DNA of 64,000 nt from Pseudomonas syringae (lineage in GTDB: Bacteria; Pseudomonadota; Gammaproteobacteria; Pseudomonadales; Pseudomonadaceae), in NCBI RefSeq assembly GCF_021606685.1, contig NZ_WKCB01000004.1, positions 105,536-169,535 of the forward strand, read 5' to 3'. The stretch's first letter is position 1. Each line of letters opens with the position of its first letter. Positions 28,278 to 36,798 of the stretch are shown in pieces. Position numbers and translations under genes: made by a program. The notes under the pieces were generated by a model. The model did no database searches. It saw only the letters and a program-made list of their open reading frames with translations, and was not told the origin of the DNA.

Positions 28278-29008
28278 TGCAGGCACGCGGACGTTTGATC
28301 GGCTTGGGCGTGGGCCCCGGTGACCCCGAACTGATCACCCTCAAGGCCCTGCGCCTGCTGCGCGAGTCGCCGGTGGTGGCGTACTTCGTGGCCAAGGGCA
28401 AAAAAGGCAACGCCTTCGGCATCATCGAAGACCATCTGGTGCCCCAGCAAACCCTGATGCCGCTGGTGTACCCGGTGACCACCGAGGCATTGCCGGCGCC
28501 GATGTCCTACGAGCAAGTGATCAGCGATTTCTACGACGCCGCCAGCGTCGACGTTGCGGCGCACCTGGACGCGGGCCGCGATGTGGCGGTGATCTGCGAA
28601 GGCGACCCGTTCTTCTACGGCTCCTACATGTACCTGCACGACCGCCTCGCCGAGCGCTACGAAGCACAGGTCATCCCAGGCGTGTGCTCGATGCTCGGCG
28701 GCGCCTCGGTGCTCGGCGCGCCGCTGGTGTATCGCAACCAGAGCCTCTCGGTGCTCTCGGGCGTGCTGCCCCATGAGGACCTCAAGCGTCGCCTGGCGGA
28801 TGCCGACGCGGCGGTGATCATGAAGCTGGGCCGCAACTTCCCCAAGGTGCGCCAGGTGCTGGAAGAACTCGGCCTGGCCGAACGCGCGCTGTATGTGGAA
28901 CGCGCCACCATGGCCAACCAGAAAATCGTGGCGCTGGATCAGGTCGACCCGTCGTCCTCGCCGTATTTTTCGCTGATCATCGTGCCCGGTGAACGGTGGC
29001 AAGGTTGA
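28277..29008 (+). CDS. cobI: precorrin-2 C20-methyltransferase CobI
   Basis: A 243-residue SAM-dependent tetrapyrrole methylase with [18 protein letters not shown] at the N-terminus, [18 protein letters not shown] in the middle and [20 protein letters not shown] after it. It makes precorrin-3A from precorrin-2. The start overlaps the cobH stop, and its own stop overlaps the cobJ start as TGATG. Confidence 0.97.
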   Translation: MQARGRLIGLGVGPGDPELITLKALRLLRESPVVAYFVAKGKKGNAFGIIEDHLVPQQTLMPLVYPVTTEALPAPMSYEQVISDFYDAASVDVAAHLDAGRDVAVICEGDPFFYGSYMYLHDRLAERYEAQVIPGVCSMLGGASVLGAPLVYRNQSLSVLSGVLPHEDLKRRLADADAAVIMKLGRNFPKVRQVLEELGLAERALYVERATMANQKIVALDQVDPSSSPYFSLIIVPGERWQG

Positions 29009-30645
29009 TGCGCCCGGCGATTGTCATCCTCGGCCAGGGCAGCCTGGCCACTGCGCGCACGCTCCAACAGGTGTACCCCGGCGCCGTGATTCACGGCCTG
29101 GCCGGCCGAGTGGAAGGCGCCGACCAGAGCTACAGCGAATTCGGCGCAACCCTGCGTGGGCTGTATCAACAAGGCACGCCGCTGATTGCGCTGTGCGCCG
29201 CAGGCATCATCATCCGCACCCTGGCGCCGCTGTTGTTGGAGAAGGGTGAAGAACCTGCTGTGTTGGCCGTGGCTGAAGACGGCAGCGCGGTGGTGCCCTT
29301 GCTGGGTGGCCTCGGTGGCGTGAACGTGATGGCGCGGGAAATTGCCGCGGCACTCAAGGTTGCCGCCGCGATCACCACCAGCGGTGAGCTGCGTTTTGGC
29401 ACGTGCCTGCTCAACCCGCCTGCGGGCTATCAGTTGGCGGACCTGGAGCTGGGCAAGCGCTTTGTCTCGGACTTGCTGGCGGGCGAAAGCGTACGTATCG
29501 AAGGGGCCGCGCCGTGGCTGGAGCAGGCCAACCTGCCGCAGGATCAACAGGCGCGCCTGGCGATTCACGTGGGCAGCGCCGAGCGCACACCGGCGGCCAA
29601 CGAATTGCTGATTTACCCTAAGACCGTGTGCGTCACCTGCAAACCGGGCACGGACCTGGCGCAGCGTGTACGCACGGCTTTGCACGACGCGGGTATCGCG
29701 GTGCAATCGCTGGCATGCCTAAAGGCCAGCGACACGCAGATGGCCGACGCATCGCTGCATGAAGCGGCCTTGGCCTTGGGCGTGCCGCTGCGTTTTGCCC
29801 GCGTGGAACACGATGCGGATATCTCGATCAATGTCGCCGAACAGCCCCTGGACCTGACGCAGGTTGGCCGTGCCCGTGGCCGCCTTGCCGTGATCGGCCT
29901 GGGCCCTGGCGCCGCCGAGCTGATGGTGCCGGCGGTGAAGGCCGAGCTGGCGCGCTGCACCGATGTGCTGGGCTACGAAACCTATGTGCGCATGGCCGGG
30001 CCGTTCCGTGACGATCAAGTGCAGCACTGCACCGACAACCGTGAAGAAATGCAGCGCGCCCGCCACGCCTTTGAACTGGCTGCCCTTGGGCGTTCGGTGG
30101 TGGTGGTGTCGTCCGGCGACCCGGGCGTATTCGCCATGGCTGCGGCGGTGATCGAGGCGCTGCACGAGTCCAGCGACCCCGCCTGGCATCAGGTCGACCT
30201 GGAGATTTTGCCGGGCGTCTCGGCCTCCCTGGCCACCGCCGCGCAGGCCGGTGCACCGTTGGGTCACGACTTTTGCGTGATGTCGCTGTCGGACAACCTC
30301 AAGCCTTGGTCGATCATCGAAAAACGCCTGGACCTCGCCTCCCAGGCCGACCTGGCGCTGGCGTTCTACAACCCGATCTCCCGTTCGCGGCCCTGGCAGC
30401 TGGGGCGCGCCCTGGAAATCGTCGCCTTGCACCGCACGCCTGAAACCCCCGTGGTACTGGGCCGCGACATTGGCCGCCCGGGTCAGACCTTGCGCGTCAC
30501 CACCCTGGGGCAACTCACCCCGGAGCAAGTGGACATGCGCACCATGGTGCTGATTGGCTCGTCCACCACGTGCGCGTTCCCGCGTGCCGGTGGCGGTGAG
30601 TGGGTGTACACACCTCGCTGGTACGGCGAAAAACCTGCCGGCTGA
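29008..30645 (+). CDS. cobJ: CbiG-like / precorrin-3B C17-methyltransferase fusion (CobJ)
   Basis: A 545-residue two-part protein. Residues about 1-280 resemble CbiG/CobE, with an N-terminal CbiG segment (ALCAAGIIIRTLAPLL, AVVPLLGGLGGVNVMAREIA) and a C-terminal CobE-like part (VCVTCKPGTDLAQRVRTALH, SLACLKASDTQMADASLHE). Residues about 285-545 are the CobJ methylase (RLAVIGLGPGAAELMVPAVK, VVSSGDPGVFAMAAAV). CobJ methylates C17 and contracts the ring; CbiG opens the lactone in the anaerobic pathway, while CobE helps in the aerobic one. Similar fusions are known in Pseudomonas. The last gene of the cobGHIJ run; a terminator follows. Confidence 0.94.
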   Translation: MRPAIVILGQGSLATARTLQQVYPGAVIHGLAGRVEGADQSYSEFGATLRGLYQQGTPLIALCAAGIIIRTLAPLLLEKGEEPAVLAVAEDGSAVVPLLGGLGGVNVMAREIAAALKVAAAITTSGELRFGTCLLNPPAGYQLADLELGKRFVSDLLAGESVRIEGAAPWLEQANLPQDQQARLAIHVGSAERTPAANELLIYPKTVCVTCKPGTDLAQRVRTALHDAGIAVQSLACLKASDTQMADASLHEAALALGVPLRFARVEHDADISINVAEQPLDLTQVGRARGRLAVIGLGPGAAELMVPAVKAELARCTDVLGYETYVRMAGPFRDDQVQHCTDNREEMQRARHAFELAALGRSVVVVSSGDPGVFAMAAAVIEALHESSDPAWHQVDLEILPGVSASLATAAQAGAPLGHDFCVMSLSDNLKPWSIIEKRLDLASQADLALAFYNPISRSRPWQLGRALEIVALHRTPETPVVLGRDIGRPGQTLRVTTLGQLTPEQVDMRTMVLIGSSTTCAFPRAGGGEWVYTPRWYGEKPAG

Positions 30646-30682
30646 AAACGGCCCGCAGCACGCAAGAAAGCTCCGAGTGACA

Positions 30683-30724
30683 CCGGGTGAAAACCTGCTG
30701 TCGCCCGGGGCTTTTTCTTTTTTT
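30683..30724 (+). terminator. rho-independent terminator after cobJ
   Basis: CCGGGTG (30683-30689) pairs with CGCCCGG (30702-30708) with one wobble, followed by a T-rich run (CTTTTTCTTTTTTT). It lies 38 bases after the cobJ stop. Confidence 0.75.
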
Positions 30725-30882
30725 GTCGATGAATGACGGAAGGCGCACAGGTGCGCCGCGTTATTGCTGGCGCGCGCGTTTACAGGCGGCTTGGCAAGCG
30801 ATGTTTGTCGTCTGGAAAGCCCACCGACCAGTGGACTAGTGTGAGGGTGAGCCCCATGTGGGGTGGTTGTGGAGAGCAGAAA

Positions 30883-31662
30883 ATGGAGCGACATCACAAA
30901 AGGATCATCAGTGCAAAAAGGCGCAAGTTGATTGCCGCCTACAAACTGCCGGGGGCGCGGGGTATCAGCCCCTCTTTGCCGTTGGGCACTGAGGATGATT
31001 GCAACGCAGCGGTGGTGAACAACGGCGTTATCGCGTTTATCGAGGGCATGTCCGCGTTGAACCGCGAGTACATCCGCAAGAGTTACCTGCTTGCCAGTAG
31101 CTATGTCAGCGATGTGTTAAAGGTGCACCGCGGCACGGAGGCGTGGTATGACGAATTTATCAAGGTGATGGTCAGCCTGGGCTGGTTGCCGTTGCGTAGC
31201 CGCTTTGAGCGGGTCAAGCATTCGGGCAAGGGCCTGACAGTACAGCTGGCAGCGCTGAATATCATTACCGCGATGCTGGCATCGACCGCTCTGGCCGGGC
31301 CATTGCTGAGCGCCTTGCCCAAATTGGCGGCGGACGCGCTGGAGGCGATGAAGCAGCACCCGGCCTCATTCGACCTGTTCAAGCGCAACAGCACGGTGTT
31401 TCAGGGCGGTGATTTTGGCCTGGCGTCCTGCACTGAAAGCGCTGGTGAAGTGACGATGGTGCTGGTGACCTACAGCTCCCACGGCGTGGGCAAGCAAGTG
31501 GGGCTGCCGTTTCTGGAGTGGGACAGCGCTTCATTCGAGGCCTTCAGCGGGCAGACCTGCCTGGTGCTGAATACCTCGGTGGTCAACGAGAAGACCCTTC
31601 AACTGATGCGCGAAAGCGCCGGTGACAAGGTGCAACTGGCTATCGCCAAGTACCGGATCTAG
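30883..31662 (+). CDS. hypothetical protein, unrecognised family
   Basis: A 259-residue protein with no signal peptide. The ATG at 30883 follows GGAGAGCAGAAA, a good ribosome site; the frame is open 50 codons further upstream but without start signals. The N-terminus is basic (MERHHKRIISAKRRKLIAAY). A central helical and partly hydrophobic part follows (LTVQLAALNIITAMLASTAL), then a C-terminal half that looks beta-rich (STVFQGGDFGLASCTES, VTMVLVTYSSHGVGKQVGLP, CLVLNTSVVNEKTLQLM). No catalytic motif or known fold was identified. It stands alone after the cobJ terminator, and its stop overlaps the convergent marC stop by four bases. Confidence 0.75.
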   Translation: MERHHKRIISAKRRKLIAAYKLPGARGISPSLPLGTEDDCNAAVVNNGVIAFIEGMSALNREYIRKSYLLASSYVSDVLKVHRGTEAWYDEFIKVMVSLGWLPLRSRFERVKHSGKGLTVQLAALNIITAMLASTALAGPLLSALPKLAADALEAMKQHPASFDLFKRNSTVFQGGDFGLASCTESAGEVTMVLVTYSSHGVGKQVGLPFLEWDSASFEAFSGQTCLVLNTSVVNEKTLQLMRESAGDKVQLAIAKYRI

Positions 31663-32255
31663 GGCACCAGATAGCCACGCACGCCGGTAAAAATGATTTG
31701 CGCAGCGAGGGCGCACACGAACAACCCCATCAACCGGCTGACAATCTGCAAGCCCTGGTCGCCGAGAATACGTTCGATACGGTTGGACAAGTACAGCACC
31801 ACGCCCACCGTGAGGCTGGCCAGGGCGATGCTGAGGATGGCAGTGAGCTTGTCATCCCAGTGAGGCTGGCTGACCCCCATCACCAGCAACGCACCGATGG
31901 TGCCGGGGCCGACGGTGAGGGGGATGGTCAGCGGTACGATGGTCACGTCCTGCTGCACGTTGTCGGTCTGCACGGCCGACTTGCCCTGGGCCATGCCCAG
32001 GGCGGAAATAAACAGCACACTGCCGGCGCCGATGCGAAACGCATCCACGGTGATACCGAACACACTGAAAATCACCCGGCCGAACAGGTAGAGCAACACG
32101 CTCGATACCAGCGTGGCCAACGCGACTTTCCAGGCCAGGCGCCGCCGCTCCTTGCTGGAATAGCCACGGGTCAGGCTGATGAAGCAGGACAGCACAAAGA
32201 ACGGGCTGTAGAGCACCAGCATCTTCAGGTAAACGCTGAATAACACGTGGAGCAT
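31659..32255 (-). CDS. MarC family integral membrane protein
   Basis: A 198-residue membrane protein with six hydrophobic segments. MarC-family features are MAQGKSAVQTDNVQQDVTIVPLTIPLTVGPGTIGALLVMG and the C-terminal GDQGLQIVSRLMGLFVCALAAQIIFTGV. The family (MarC/YchE/YhgN) is of uncertain transport function despite its name. The ATG at 32255 has GTGGAG nearby. It stands alone, convergent with the hypothetical gene. Confidence 0.93.
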   Translation of the reverse strand: MLHVLFSVYLKMLVLYSPFFVLSCFISLTRGYSSKERRRLAWKVALATLVSSVLLYLFGRVIFSVFGITVDAFRIGAGSVLFISALGMAQGKSAVQTDNVQQDVTIVPLTIPLTVGPGTIGALLVMGVSQPHWDDKLTAILSIALASLTVGVVLYLSNRIERILGDQGLQIVSRLMGLFVCALAAQIIFTGVRGYLVP

Positions 32256-32312
32256 GGGGGAGGCTCGCGGGCGGGAAAAGTGTTGAGAGTCTATCAGGCG
32301 ACAGGGTTCAAA

Positions 32313-32401
32313 TGTGGGAGGGGGCTTGCCCCCGATAGCGGTGTATCAGTCGCACATTGGTTGGCTGACAGATCGCAATCGGGGGCAAGCCCCCTCCCAC
32401 A
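32313..32401. repeat. REP doublet between marC and retS
   Basis: Inverted TGTGGGAGGGGGCTTGCCCC units around a core with GTATCAGTCGC and TTGGCTGACA. It lies directly downstream of retS and upstream of marC. Confidence 0.93.
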
Positions 32402-32418
32402 TAGGGCAGTATTTCAGT

Positions 32419-35190
32419 TCAGGAAGACGCATGCTCCGGCCGCTGCTGACGCTGCGCCACCCAGAACTCCACCAGCTCACGCAGCTGCGACAACTCCACC
32501 GGCTTGGCCATGTGCCCGTCCATTCCGGCCTGGCGCGCGCGTTCCTTGTGTTCCGAGAGGATATGCGCCGTGAGCGCCACCACCGGCGTGCGAATACGTT
32601 GATGGCTGACTTCCCACGCGCGCAATTGCTGGGTGGCCGAGAAGCCATCGAGAATCGGCATTTCACAGTCCATCAACACCAGGTCATAACGCTGGGCCTT
32701 CATCGCCTCCAGCGCTTCCTCGCCATTGCTGGCGGTGTCCGGGTTGAGGTTGAGCTTGCCGAGCATGCCGCGGATCACCTTGGTGGAAATGCTGTTGTCT
32801 TCGGCCACCAGGATGCGGAAGTCGCTGGGCACGGTGACCGCCGCCGGTGCGCTGATGACTGCACGGGGCGCCACGGCGCCTTTGCTGCGCTGGGTCAGTT
32901 CGTCGGCCAGGGTGGTCTTCAGCGTATAGCCCGCCACCGGTTTGGCGAGGATGCGTTTGATCCCGCAGTTACGCGCGATGATCTTGCTCGGTGCGTTGCT
33001 GATGCCGGTGAGCATGATCAACAGGATGTCGTGGTTCAGGCTTGGGTCTTCCTTGATCTTCGCCGCCAGTTGCATGCCGGTCATGCCGGGCATGTTCTGG
33101 TCCAGCAGCACCACGTCGAAGTAATCGCGCAGGTGCGCCTTGGTGCGCAGCAGCGCCAGGGCCTCTTTGCCCGAGGGCACGGCGCTGACGTTGAGGCCCC
33201 AGGCCGTGCATTGCTGCACCAGCACTTTGCGGCAGGTGTCGTTGTCGTCCACCACCAGCACGCGGGCGCCCTTCAGCGGGCCGTCGAGGTCGCAGGTGGG
33301 GTGTTCCAGGCGCTCCGGGTCCAGCGGCAGGGTCAGCCACAGGGTGCTGCCCTGGTGGGCGCCGCTCTTGATGCCGAACTCGCCGTTCATCAACAGGATC
33401 AGTTGGCGCGCAATCACCAGGCCCAGGTGGCCGCTCAAGCGCGTGGCCGAGAGGAAGTTCTTGCTGTGCAGCTCGCTGTGCAACAGGGCATCGCGCTCGG
33501 CGGCTTCCATTGGCAGGCCGCTGTCCTGTACGGCAATGCGCAGACGCGGCTTGGTGCTGCGGTCGTCGAGCGCGACTACGATCAGCACTTCGCCTTCATC
33601 GGTCTTTTTCAGGGCATTTTCCAGCAGGCTCAACAGGGCCTGGCGCAGGCGCGTGGGGTCGCCGCTGATCACGCGGGGCACCTGGGGCTGGATAAAGCTG
33701 ATCAGCTCGACGTTCTGCTGCTCAGCCTTGGCGCGGAAGATGCTCAGGCAGTCTTCGATCAGCGCATTGAGGTCAAATTGCACGTCGTCCAACTCGATCT
33801 GCCCGGACTCCAGCTTGGAGATGTCGAGGATCTCGTTGATCAGGGTCAGCAGTTCGTTGCCGGCGCTGTGGATGGTCTGCACGTAGTCGCGCTGCTTCAC
33901 CGACAGCGGCGTGCCCAGCAGCAGCTCGGTCATGCCCAGCACGCCGTTCATGGGGGTGCGGATTTCGTGGCTGATCTTCGCCAGGAATTCGGCCTTGGCG
34001 GCGATTTCGGCATTACTGGCCGCCAGGTCCCGGCTGAGGCTGAAGCGGGCTTCGACGATAGCGCGCTGGCGTTCGCCCAGGGCCAGGCTCATCAACAGGC
34101 CGCTGATGCAGATAAAGGCGAGCAGGGTGATGATCAAGCCTTGTGGCGACACCATCGTCAGGCCCAGAAGGGCCGGAAGGATGATCAGCGTGCCGATGTT
34201 AAACACCACCATGGCCGCCACGAACAGCCGCGCCGGTCGGTAGCCTTTCTGCCAGTGACAGCCCGAGACAAACAGCATGCTCAAGCCGGCCAGCGCCACC
34301 AGGGCGTAGGTGATGATGTTCAGCGGCAGGGTGTTGACGAACAACAGCAGCAGGCCGCACAGCACGATGAACAGAATGTCGACCATCAACAGCTTGTTCA
34401 GCGGATGTGGGCCCAGGGGCATGAAGAAACGGTAGGCAAACATCAACCCACACGGCGCGGTCAGCAGCAGCGCGAGGTAGGCGCCCGGCGTCTGGATCGC
34501 ATGCCAGTTCGGCAGCCATGGGCCCGCCAGGTTGAGCAGCAGGACCAGGCTGAGCATCAACAGTATTTCGCAGGCCGCCAACCACAGGCTGCTGCGTGAG
34601 CGGTGGTAGGCGAAACGCGTGATGTTGTGCAGGATCAGCATCAGCAGACAGCCGAACAGCAGGCCGTAGATGAGCGTCTGGGTCTGGTTGGCAGCAGCGA
34701 TCACCGCCGGTTCCAGCGTGATGTAGGGGCGCAGCTCGTGTTCCGACACCAGGCGCAGGTACACCTCAAGGGGCTTCTGGCTCTGGGGCATCGGCAGCAT
34801 GAAGTCGCTGCTGGGCAGCGGTCGTTCCGCCTGGGGCTGGCGGGTGCCGGTGCTTTGTTGTTCCAGCAGGGTGTCGCCGTCAAGCACATAGAGGCTCAGG
34901 TGCGACAGGTCCGGGGCGAACACCCGCAGCACTTGTTCGTGCTTGCCGGGTTGCAGCTTGAAACGTACCCACAACGCACCGTCCGGCGCCGCGGCGGTAA
35001 TGCGGTCCAGTTCGATGGGGCTGAATTGATTGGTGTAGCGCGAAGAGCGGATGTCGCTCAGTTGCAGGTCGGCCTGTTCATCAAGCAATACTGCCCAGCC
35101 ACTGCCTTGCGCGGCGGCCTGGGCCGGGAACAGGCAGAGCAGCGTCAGCAGACTGACAGTAAAACCTATGGCGATCCTGAGCCAGCGCAC
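32419..35190 (-). CDS. retS: hybrid sensor kinase RetS
   Basis: A 923-residue inner-membrane hybrid kinase. The order is signal/TM 1, a periplasmic 7TMR-DISMED2 sensor (residues about 30-180), seven TM helices (about 185-390), HisKA (FLAKISHEIRTPMNGVLGM), an ATPase domain and two receivers (VVLLDQNMPGMTGMQL; YDLVLMDCEMPILDGFSA). The start is GTG at 35190 with AAGGGA upstream. RetS binds and inhibits GacS, so it blocks the RsmY/RsmZ switch toward biofilm and secretion. The ATPase D-box reads VQDSGLPME rather than DTGxGI, consistent with a weak kinase. Its place next to purD matches P. aeruginosa retS (PA4856). Confidence 0.92.
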   Translation of the reverse strand: MRWLRIAIGFTVSLLTLLCLFPAQAAAQGSGWAVLLDEQADLQLSDIRSSRYTNQFSPIELDRITAAAPDGALWVRFKLQPGKHEQVLRVFAPDLSHLSLYVLDGDTLLEQQSTGTRQPQAERPLPSSDFMLPMPQSQKPLEVYLRLVSEHELRPYITLEPAVIAAANQTQTLIYGLLFGCLLMLILHNITRFAYHRSRSSLWLAACEILLMLSLVLLLNLAGPWLPNWHAIQTPGAYLALLLTAPCGLMFAYRFFMPLGPHPLNKLLMVDILFIVLCGLLLLFVNTLPLNIITYALVALAGLSMLFVSGCHWQKGYRPARLFVAAMVVFNIGTLIILPALLGLTMVSPQGLIITLLAFICISGLLMSLALGERQRAIVEARFSLSRDLAASNAEIAAKAEFLAKISHEIRTPMNGVLGMTELLLGTPLSVKQRDYVQTIHSAGNELLTLINEILDISKLESGQIELDDVQFDLNALIEDCLSIFRAKAEQQNVELISFIQPQVPRVISGDPTRLRQALLSLLENALKKTDEGEVLIVVALDDRSTKPRLRIAVQDSGLPMEAAERDALLHSELHSKNFLSATRLSGHLGLVIARQLILLMNGEFGIKSGAHQGSTLWLTLPLDPERLEHPTCDLDGPLKGARVLVVDDNDTCRKVLVQQCTAWGLNVSAVPSGKEALALLRTKAHLRDYFDVVLLDQNMPGMTGMQLAAKIKEDPSLNHDILLIMLTGISNAPSKIIARNCGIKRILAKPVAGYTLKTTLADELTQRSKGAVAPRAVISAPAAVTVPSDFRILVAEDNSISTKVIRGMLGKLNLNPDTASNGEEALEAMKAQRYDLVLMDCEMPILDGFSATQQLRAWEVSHQRIRTPVVALTAHILSEHKERARQAGMDGHMAKPVELSQLRELVEFWVAQRQQRPEHASS

Positions 35191-35249
35191 GGCGAAATCC
35201 CTTCGTAGGTTGATTCACGGGTTAACTATGCGCGGGGAGGTCTGTGTAC

Positions 35250-35272
35250 GGCAAGGGCCAGAGGCCCTTGCC
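35250..35272 (-). terminator. perfect hairpin between purD and retS
   Basis: GGCAAGGGCC and GGCCCTTGCC form a perfect 10-base stem with a 3-base loop, 30 bases after the purD stop. No T-run follows on the minus strand, so it may be a weak terminator or a stabilising hairpin. Confidence 0.45.
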
Positions 35273-35302
35273 TAACCGAACGGATAGCGTCTGTCGTGCT
35301 GC

Positions 35303-36595
35303 TTACTGGCTCTCGCCACGTTCACGGGCAATGGCGCGATAGCCAATGTCGGTGCGGTAGAAGCAGCCTTTCCAGTCGATTTTCGCGGCCAGTTTGTACG
35401 CCTGTTGTTGCGCGGCGTCGACACTGGCACCCATCGCGGTGGCGCACAATACACGGCCACCTGCGGTTACAACTTTGCCATCCTTGAGCGCGGTGCCCGC
35501 ATGGAACACTTTGCCTTCCAGCGCAGCCGCCGCGTCCAGGCCTTCAATCACATCGCCCTTGGCGTAGTCGGCAGGGTAGCCACCGGCCGCCAGCACGATG
35601 CCGACGCTCGGACGTGGGTCCCACTGCGCTTCGACCTTGTCCAGCGCCTGGGCCAGTGCGGCTTCTACCAGCAGCACCAGGCTCGACTGCAGACGCAGCA
35701 TCACCGGTTGGGTTTCCGGGTCGCCGAAGCGGCAGTTGAACTCGATGACTTTAGGGTTGCCGGCTTTGTCGATCATCAGGCCCGCGTACAGGAAACCGGT
35801 GTACACGTTGCCTTCATCGGCCATGCCGCGCACGGTCGGCCAGATCACCAGGTCCATCACGCGCTTGTGGACGTCAGCGGTGACCACCGGGGCCGGGGAG
35901 TAAGCCCCCATGCCACCGGTGTTCGGGCCGCTGTCGCCGTCGCCGACGCGTTTGTGATCCTGGCTGGTGGCCATCGGCAGTACGTTCTTGCCGTCGACCA
36001 TCACGATGAAGCTGGCTTCTTCGCCGTCGAGGAACTCCTCGATCACCACGCGCGAACCGGCGTCACCAAATGCGTTGCCGGCGAGCATGTCGCGCACCGC
36101 GTCTTCGGCTTCCTGCAGCGTCATCGCCACGATCACGCCCTTACCGGCGGCCAGGCCATCGGCCTTGATCACGATCGGCGCGCCTTTTTCACGCAGATAA
36201 GCCAGGGCCGGCTCGATCTCGGTGAAGTTCTGGTAATCGGCCGTCGGGATCTTGTGGCGCGCCAGGAAATCCTTGGTGAAGGCTTTCGAACCTTCCAGCT
36301 GGGCAGCGCCAGCGGTAGGGCCGAAGCAGTCCAGGCCACGGCTGCGGAACAGGTCCACGACGCCAGCAACCAACGGTACTTCCGGGCCGACGATGGTCAG
36401 GGAGACATTCTTTTCAGCAAAGTCTGCCAGTTGCTCAAGGGCCAGCACGTCGATGGCGACGTTCTCGCACTTGGCTTCAATGGCGGTGCCGGCGTTGCCG
36501 GGGGCTACGAATACTTTCTGGACGCGAGGGTCCTGGGCAACTTTCCAGGCCAGGGCGTGTTCACGGCCACCGCTGCCAATGATCAAAACATTCAT
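35303..36595 (-). CDS. purD: phosphoribosylamine-glycine ligase PurD
   Basis: A 430-residue GAR synthetase, the second step of purine synthesis. The N-domain is MNVLIIGSGGREHALAWKVA, and the ATP-grasp part is IVIKADGLAAGKGVIVA and VIEEFLDGEEASFIVMVDG. The conserved NTGGMGAYSPAPV and VIEFNCRFGDPETQPVMLRL segments are also present. The ATG at 36595 follows GAGG. It is downstream of purH in the same direction, across a long REP element. Confidence 0.98.
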   Translation of the reverse strand: MNVLIIGSGGREHALAWKVAQDPRVQKVFVAPGNAGTAIEAKCENVAIDVLALEQLADFAEKNVSLTIVGPEVPLVAGVVDLFRSRGLDCFGPTAGAAQLEGSKAFTKDFLARHKIPTADYQNFTEIEPALAYLREKGAPIVIKADGLAAGKGVIVAMTLQEAEDAVRDMLAGNAFGDAGSRVVIEEFLDGEEASFIVMVDGKNVLPMATSQDHKRVGDGDSGPNTGGMGAYSPAPVVTADVHKRVMDLVIWPTVRGMADEGNVYTGFLYAGLMIDKAGNPKVIEFNCRFGDPETQPVMLRLQSSLVLLVEAALAQALDKVEAQWDPRPSVGIVLAAGGYPADYAKGDVIEGLDAAAALEGKVFHAGTALKDGKVVTAGGRVLCATAMGASVDAAQQQAYKLAAKIDWKGCFYRTDIGYRAIARERGESQ

Positions 36596-36642
36596 TTCAA
36601 AAACCTCGAATTCTGTAAGGCGCTAACGTGGCGCCGGACTCG

Positions 36643-36775
36643 TGTGGCGAGCGGGCTTGCCCGCGTCGGGCTGCGAAGCGGCCCCAACACCAAGCACCGC
36701 GGGCTGACTGATAAACCCTGTGCTTCTTGAGGGGGGCTGCTGCGCAGCCCAACGCGGGCAAGCCCGCTCGCCACA
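36643..36775. repeat. large REP element, GCGAGCGGGCTTGCCCGCG family, between purH and purD
   Basis: The outer arms are TGTGGCGAGCGGGCTTGCCC and its reverse complement GGGCAAGCCCGCTCGCCACA. Inner palindromes are GGGCTGCGAAGCGGCCC and GGGGCTGCTGCGCAGCCC. It differs in sequence and inner structure from the common REP family of this window and could fold into a cruciform or long mRNA hairpin between the two purine genes. Confidence 0.88.
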
Positions 36776-36798
36776 AGAAGCCCCCTTCCACATTTGGA

